From Acanthochlamys bracteata (taxonomy: Eukaryota > Streptophyta > Magnoliopsida > Pandanales > Velloziaceae): a DNA stretch of 64,000 bases. The notes under the pieces were generated by a model, which worked only from the letters and a program-made list of their open reading frames with translations, searched no databases and had not been told where the DNA came from. Positions 61,401 through 64,000 of this stretch are shown here, in pieces; within the stretch, counting starts at the first letter, position 1; every line of letters begins with the position of its first letter. Location of the stretch: the NCBI GenBank assembly GCA_019914995.1, contig CM034131.1, positions 7,782,501 to 7,846,500 on the forward strand, read 5' to 3'. The translations under genes and the position numbers were made by a program.

Positions 61401-64000
61401 TGCTTAGACACCCAAAATAATGAAGATTGTTGAATAATCACAAATATAAAAAGAGAGGTGCATTTCACCTGATTAATATATTTGTCTCCTGCAGAAACAA
61501 AATGAAGGTGGAGTAGTCAAGCCCTTGTTCATCATACAATGAACAGCATGATATGAAGTAAACAACTCCTCCTTACTAACCATTATGATTGGGAACTCGT
61601 TGAAGCGCTTCATTCACCATTTCTTGAACAGACTTGCCTTCTGCAAAATGTCATTAACAGAGATAATGTTCAGCCATAAAGAAATTAGAGAGCAAACAAC
61701 GTCTAGCTTCCAACTATAATGCATTCAGGAATAGATATTAAACAAAACAAACAAGCACTTTTACTCTCAGTAACAGTTTCAAAACCTTATTGCCAATGAT
61801 GTCAAGTAGTATCATTCTCAGATTGCCTCTACTGTTGCCTACAGTACTTTTAGGTCATGATAAGTATCTCCTAATGAATATCTAGAGATCCAAAAATTGG
61901 GAAAGCAAAGAAAATAACACTGCCTGTCCTTATATTGCCATGATATTTACATTTTCTTATCCTAAAGCATTCCCTACACAAGTTGCTTCAATTGTAATGG
62001 ACCAAATTATGGAAAAGTAGTTCGAATTCTTTTAACCAGAGATTATGTACATGTCTCCAAAAATCACTTCTCCAACCAGAAACCAGAATAGGACATTTCT
62101 CTATTACTGCCAAGTTGTTTCGTAAACTGTCTATCAATAATAAATGATTCTTTTTCCCCGAGAAGAGTTATAGCAATGGTTTCAAAAATCATTTTTTCCA
62201 AACTTACGTAGGAAATCTCGCTGAATAAGCCATAAGAGCTTAGCAGGTTGGAAAGCAACATCTTGCCCCTGCAAGTACACAAAAAAATTTAGATATTGCC
62301 AGATCTTTATAGGACACAACACATTGCCATAGTGCACCCCAAGACATTTTGCAGCTCACCTTCACTCTGTTTAGCATGTCCAGATGAGAGAACAAAAGGT
62401 CAAAGGTCATAAGGAAGAGTCATATCATAAACCTTCAATCATGATTATTGAAAGCCATACAACAAACCTGCCATAAAATTCTTCAGCAATTTCAATGGCA
62501 AAAGACAGCCTAGATATGTCAGCTTCACGAATCTACAAAGTAATGTGAAAATAAGTACAGCTGTTAATCAACACAACACAATGACGACGTCTGAAAAAGA
62601 TACTCACAGTCTCAGCTAAGTTATAGATAAGCACTGAACTCATAACTGTTGCCAGAGCAAAAATTCTGTTAAAAGTAATTATCATCAGCAGATTTATAAG
62701 TAGCAAGCTATAACATAATGAAATCAGAGACCTATATTCAGTGAATCATTGTAGCTCTAACCTATCATCATACACATTTGACTTTCCAACACTTTCAAAC
62801 CCTTCAGTATCTAGATAAAGAACGGACACTTTTTCTCCATTAATTACTAATTCAACTGGTGTACCCCAAACCCATATTCCTGCAGGCCAAAATAAATGGA
62901 TAAGTTTGATGAAGTAGATATTGCAGCAATCAACTATACCAAATAAAGAAAGTAGGCATCATCAACCTTTCGTTTTAGTATCTCGCATATGACCAACTCC
63001 AAAACCTGTATTCATAGATTTCATAGAACAATGATCAAACACCCCTTAGAGAAGATACTCGCATATCACATACAAGAAAATATAACAGAAGCAAAGCCAC
63101 CTTCATCACAAGAGAGGGAAAGAAGCTGATTAAGAAGAAATGATTTGCCAGAGCGATATGGACCAATGACCTGATGAGGCGAGCAGATTATCCAGGGTAA
63201 GTAGAATACAGTCTAACTCAAAAATGTTCGAACAATTATCATACCTAAATCACTGTAAAAAGCACAAATTCTAAAATACACCAGGAAAACACACTAAATA
63301 ACCAACATTCAACTATTCAATCAGAATTAAAACGCATAATACCATGAGTAGTATGTTAGTAGAGGAAGAGAGAGTATGTGAACTCACTGCAATAGCTGCA
63401 ATTGGTGTTTTTAATCTACGTATTGCCTCTAAGCCCTCTCTAGCAAGTTGAAGTTTGGTGTGACCTGGATCAGGCTCCACAATAGGAAAGCTGTACATAT
63501 ACCAAAAGTCACAAGCTTTGCAAGAAGCGCAGAATTTTGAAAGAAACAATTGATAAGTAGAGTATGGAAATATTCTTGATAGTAAGCGTAGACTATAATT
63601 GCTGCATGCAACAAGCTTCTAAATCTATGAAAAAATTGTACTAGCAAACAGCCACTATCAACTTCATAGAAGATACTCGGATGAGATTCCAAAACAAAAC
63701 ACTAGAAGCACTTCATGCACTCATTAGGAGTAATAATCAAAGATACAGAGGAAGCAAATGGCAAAGACACGTGCATGGATGATTTGAGTTCGTATAGTAA
63801 TACCAAAATACAAAGGCCCAAATATATTTCCAGATGATTTCCTAAATGAGTAGATGAATCTATTGAATGAACCATCAAAAAGAAAAATAAAAGATGAAGC
63901 AACAAATACTATCTGTCCACCCACAAAAATACCTGACACTTGGAAGTTGGAAAAACCCAATTGTCAATCCACAAGGAGGGACAAATGCTACCAATAATAA
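58400..64000 (-). CDS. Guanylate-binding-like GTPase (plant GBPL, membrane-anchored), 5' end missing
   Basis: Seventeen exons in perfect phase give 596 residues: 63933-64000 (cut), 63388-63490, 63101-63170, 62967-63005, 62762-62879, 62608-62665, 62468-62532, 62360-62366, 62208-62268, 61581-61640, 61469-61488, 61334-61399, 60176-60343, 59782-60039, 59193-59405, 58673-58944 and 58400-58544. The first exon is a hydrophobic signal-like end. The GTPase part has the P-loop GPYRSGKS, MRDTKTKGIWVW (switch region), DTEG and LIQRDF (the family's G4 position). An all-helical GBP C-domain follows. Exon 16 encodes membrane spans (FNWLVAFSLVIVVVGRFILK and WVMFIFLETYT), and exon 17 another (WALPVGAFLLILVLYW) with a basic tail. 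The family is atlastin/GBP-related. A role in ER or other membranes is inferred from the spans. The gene appears intact within the window. Confidence 0.93.
62360..62366 (-). other. 7-nt microexon of the GBP-like gene
   Basis: On the minus strand, acag is followed by agtgaag and then gtgagc. The flanking exons end and start in phases that require exactly these 7 nt. With them the protein reads FYGR-VK-GQDVAF, as in the family; without them the frame is lost. Canonical AG and GT sites bound it. Confidence 0.85.

Overview
The window is nuclear DNA of a flowering plant, most likely a eudicot. Intergenic DNA is AT-rich, genes are split by short GT-AG introns, and the genes belong to plant families: a chloroplast TatA/Tha4-type translocase, a bHLH of the UNE12/LRL group, a group C bZIP, an intronless CIPK kinase, class III-like GH18 chitinase-like proteins and a guanylate-binding-like GTPase. 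There are no bacterial operons, CRISPR arrays, rRNA genes or recognisable tRNAs. I could not determine the species.

Layout. 1-8 kb: a run of broken or truncated single-copy genes. These are a first exon of the rRNA-processing factor EFG1 (minus), a two-exon remnant of isoprenylcysteine carboxyl methyltransferase with a nonsense codon (plus), and the 3' half of the 24 kDa subunit of respiratory complex I with a 17-bp deletion (plus). 9.8-17.6 kb: two intact minus-strand genes, a seven-exon bHLH factor (320 aa) and a two-exon TatA-like thylakoid translocase (154 aa). 18.8-22.6 kb: a decayed Ty1/copia LTR retrotransposon on the minus strand with a perfect 5-bp target duplication. 22.6-27.3 kb: AT-rich DNA full of small MITE-like elements. 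27.3-32.3 kb: a six-exon bZIP gene (427 aa, plus), followed by a set of splice-bounded open segments of unknown function. 34.4-35.7 kb: an intronless CIPK (441 aa, minus). 35.7-46 kb: gene-poor DNA with more MITE-like elements. 46-55.2 kb: two tandem intronless GH18 genes (302 and 306 aa, plus), separated by a 6.15-kb Mutator-like element with about 1-kb terminal inverted repeats and a dead FAR1/MURA-type transposase. 56.7 kb: a short GPI-anchor-like fragment. 58.4-64.0 kb: a guanylate-binding-like GTPase of at least 17 exons (minus, 5' end cut by the window edge), including a 7-nt microexon.

The genes do not form a pathway. The window reads as an ordinary plant chromosome arm with intact housekeeping and regulatory genes, a decaying block that may be a fractionated duplicate, and three kinds of mobile DNA (copia LTR, MULE, Tourist-like MITEs). 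I see no clearly new system. The most useful points are the 7-nt microexon, the cluster of gene remnants, the long-TIR MULE lying between the two chitinase-like copies, and the dense TTA/TAA-flanked MITE family. Exon borders were set by hand from GT-AG signals, reading phase and remembered family sequences. No alignment or database search was run.
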